A DNA stretch of 7,638 bases. Source: Bacilli bacterium (GTDB taxonomy: Bacteria; Bacillota_I; Bacilli_A; RFN20; CAG-826). Both the position numbers and the translations under genes were made by a program. Below are positions 6,237 to 7,638 of this stretch, in pieces; the first letter of the stretch is position 1, and each line of letters starts with the position of its first letter. The DNA lies in NCBI GenBank assembly GCA_016296285.1, contig JAEDJP010000062.1, positions 1-7,638 of the forward strand. Direction: 5' to 3'. The notes beneath the pieces were generated by a model that saw nothing but the letters and a program-made list of their open reading frames with translations, did not search any database and had not been told where the DNA came from.

Positions 6237-7322
6237 TTACTTGATGATGCCGTTGTCGACGCAGAACTGATAGAAGTCGCGCTCGCCCTGGAAATCGCTA
6301 TCCTTGGCATCGGTGTAACCGGTGTGGGAATAAAGGTTGTAGAGGTAGTAGGCCCCAGTGCCTTCTTCGTCCTTGCTGCCATCTTTGATGAGCTCTTTGA
6401 AAGCATGCTTGACGGCTTCCTTCTTCGCGTCGGAGAGGTTGGAACGAGCGGAGATGGTGTCGTTGTAGATGCCATCGGTGATCGCCATGACCTTGTAGTC
6501 CGTGAAGAGCTTCTTGTCCTGATAGTGCTCGTTGTCCGTCTTGGAGTAGAAGTTGGAGTAGCGGACATCGGTGTAGCCCCAGAAACCGGCGACATCGCCA
6601 TCCATCATGGCCTGGCAAGCGGCGCTGTAGCCGGCGCTGCCATAGTCAATGCCCTTGATTTGCTTGGAGGCATCGGTGATTTCGTCGACCATTTCCATGC
6701 CATGGTCGTGGAGATACTTGAGCGGGCGGAGGTAGCCGGCGCCGGAAGTGGAGCCCATGCGACCGACGGTGAGACCAGCCATATCGAGGATGTCGATCTT
6801 GCCATCCTTGTTGGCGTCGACGTAGTACTGATTGGCAACGACGAGTTGGGAGGTGTACCAGTTGACCTTGCTCTCGGACTGCTGGCCAAGGTATTCATAG
6901 CCAGAGACTTCACCGTTCATCGCGGCGCGTTGTTCGTCTTCGGTCTTGTAGTCTTCTTGGACTTTGTATCCATCGCGGACGGAGGTCATGAGGACTTCGA
7001 CTTTGCCCGGGTTCTTAAGGGTGACTTCGGCATAGCCGGAAGCGGTGAGGAAGCCGATATCGACTTGGTCGGCGAGCATGGCCGTGGTCGTCGCGGCATA
7101 GGTGGTGCCGGTCGTGATTTTGAATTCGTAGTTCGGCTCGATCTCATGAAGCATCGGCTCCATGTGCTTGGCAAGCGTCGCGAGCTTGGTCGGATCGTTC
7201 GAAGGGACGAACTGAATGTTGATGACGTTGTCTTCCGCATCACCACCGCAAGAAGCGAGGCATCCCGCACCAACGGCAAGGACAGAGAGGACGGCAACAG
7301 CGGCGAACTTTGATTTTTTCAT
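6237..7322 (-). CDS. phnD: PhnD-like phosphonate/phosphate-ester substrate-binding lipoprotein
   Basis: This is a 361-residue solute-binding lipoprotein that should capture the substrate outside the membrane and deliver it to the two PhnE permeases. The N-terminus has a Lys-rich start, a hydrophobic stretch (6-20) and a lipobox LASC (22-25), with Cys25 as the lipid anchor. The mature part shows the PhnD/periplasmic-binding fold: IQFVPSNDP (36-44), DIGFLTASGY (88-97), SQLVVANQYYV (158-168), and the ligand-loop motif Gly-Ser-Thr-Ser-Gly (190-194) expected to hold the phosphonate/phosphate group. Residues 169-180 (DANKDGKIDILD) look like a calcium-binding EF-hand/dockerin loop inserted just before that motif, which is unusual. 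The ATG at 7322 has an AAAGGAG site at five bases. The gene heads the transporter operon. The substrate cannot be told from sequence: phosphonate, phosphite or an organic phosphate ester are all possible. Confidence 0.93.
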   Translation of the reverse strand: MKKSKFAAVAVLSVLAVGAGCLASCGGDAEDNVINIQFVPSNDPTKLATLAKHMEPMLHEIEPNYEFKITTGTTYAATTTAMLADQVDIGFLTASGYAEVTLKNPGKVEVLMTSVRDGYKVQEDYKTEDEQRAAMNGEVSGYEYLGQQSESKVNWYTSQLVVANQYYVDANKDGKIDILDMAGLTVGRMGSTSGAGYLRPLKYLHDHGMEMVDEITDASKQIKGIDYGSAGYSAACQAMMDGDVAGFWGYTDVRYSNFYSKTDNEHYQDKKLFTDYKVMAITDGIYNDTISARSNLSDAKKEAVKHAFKELIKDGSKDEEGTGAYYLYNLYSHTGYTDAKDSDFQGERDFYQFCVDNGIIK

Positions 7323-7638
7323 TGTTTCTCCTTTATTCCTGAATCAATCAAATGGACCATGTCCGCCTTAACCTTAGTCATCGCAAAGGAGCGGGAAAAC
7401 AACGAAGTGAAAGAAAGCGATTTCACGTTCGAAAGATTTGCACTCCAGCCAAGATTGGACGATACTATCCTGATACGAAAAACGAAAAATAACGGGGACA
7501 TCTATGTGTTTTTCGCGTGGGTAGCCTTCTATTTTGCGCCCGCCATGCTCAAGATACAACGTTTTTTTACAAATTCTTTACCGTTGCTGATTCTAAATGT
7601 TATGTCCGTTTATCCCTTGCATTCGGCAATTAGTCTGA
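7323..7638. other. Upstream region of phnD without a firm gene
   Basis: These 316 bases run to the window edge and hold no gene that can be supported. On the minus strand an open frame from about 7580 to a TAA at 7376-7374 has protein-like stretches (IEGYPREKHIDVPVIF) but only a TTG start and no ribosome site. A second frame open just upstream of a seven-A run (7568-7562 on the minus strand) could join it by a one-base shift, so a decayed gene is possible. A third short frame ends in the phnD start codon. The operon promoter should lie here. The best pair found, TTGTAT and CAAAAT with a 17-base spacer (7559-7531), is weak and is not called. Confidence 0.4.

Noticed and set aside
6324..7313. 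329-residue open frame on the plus strand
   Set aside because: It is the exact antisense of phnD, Val/Gly/Asp-rich and without recognisable motifs or a ribosome site.

Overview
The window reads as a chromosomal segment of a Gram-positive-type bacterium, most likely an uncultured member of the Bacilli/Erysipelotrichia/RF39-like part of the Bacillota. This is an inference from three things: GGAG-type ribosome binding sites, a lipoprotein substrate-binding protein with a LASC lipobox, and the PhnD-PhnC-PhnE-PhnE gene set known from Bacilli. The code is standard: UGA is used as a stop and Trp is UGG. All supported genes lie on the minus strand, so the layout is best read from right to left.

Right part (7322 to 3609): a complete phosphonate/phosphate-ester type ABC importer. 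It consists of a PhnD-like lipoprotein, then an intergenic hairpin, then the PhnC ATPase and two different PhnE permeases with gaps of a few bases or overlaps. No C-P lyase genes are present, so the substrate is open. Two small enzyme genes follow with almost no spacing (3609 to 2460): a T4 polynucleotide-kinase-like P-loop kinase and a metallo-beta-lactamase-fold hydrolase. They look translationally coupled to the transporter and are candidates for handling the imported compound. glyA (serine hydroxymethyltransferase) comes 45 bases later and may belong to the same transcript.

Middle (1162 to 966): a tRNA-Lys(CUU) gene with its own promoter (17-base spacer), encoded CCA and a rho-independent terminator. 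Its T-stem carries a C-U mismatch.

Left part (1003 to 150): an AT-richer patch starting directly at the tRNA terminator. It holds a coding-like frame without a start codon, then two small overlapping genes: a His-rich 114-residue protein ending in a YDENG...DYTDHG...VPHTH module, and an acidic 81-residue protein. A strong terminator follows. The position beside a tRNA 3' end, the decapitated upstream frame and the small basic/acidic gene pair suggest accessory DNA, perhaps a toxin/immunity-like or prophage-derived remnant. This reading is inference.

The last ~316 bases on the right (upstream of phnD) contain only short coding-like frames that could be a decayed gene, and no clear promoter.
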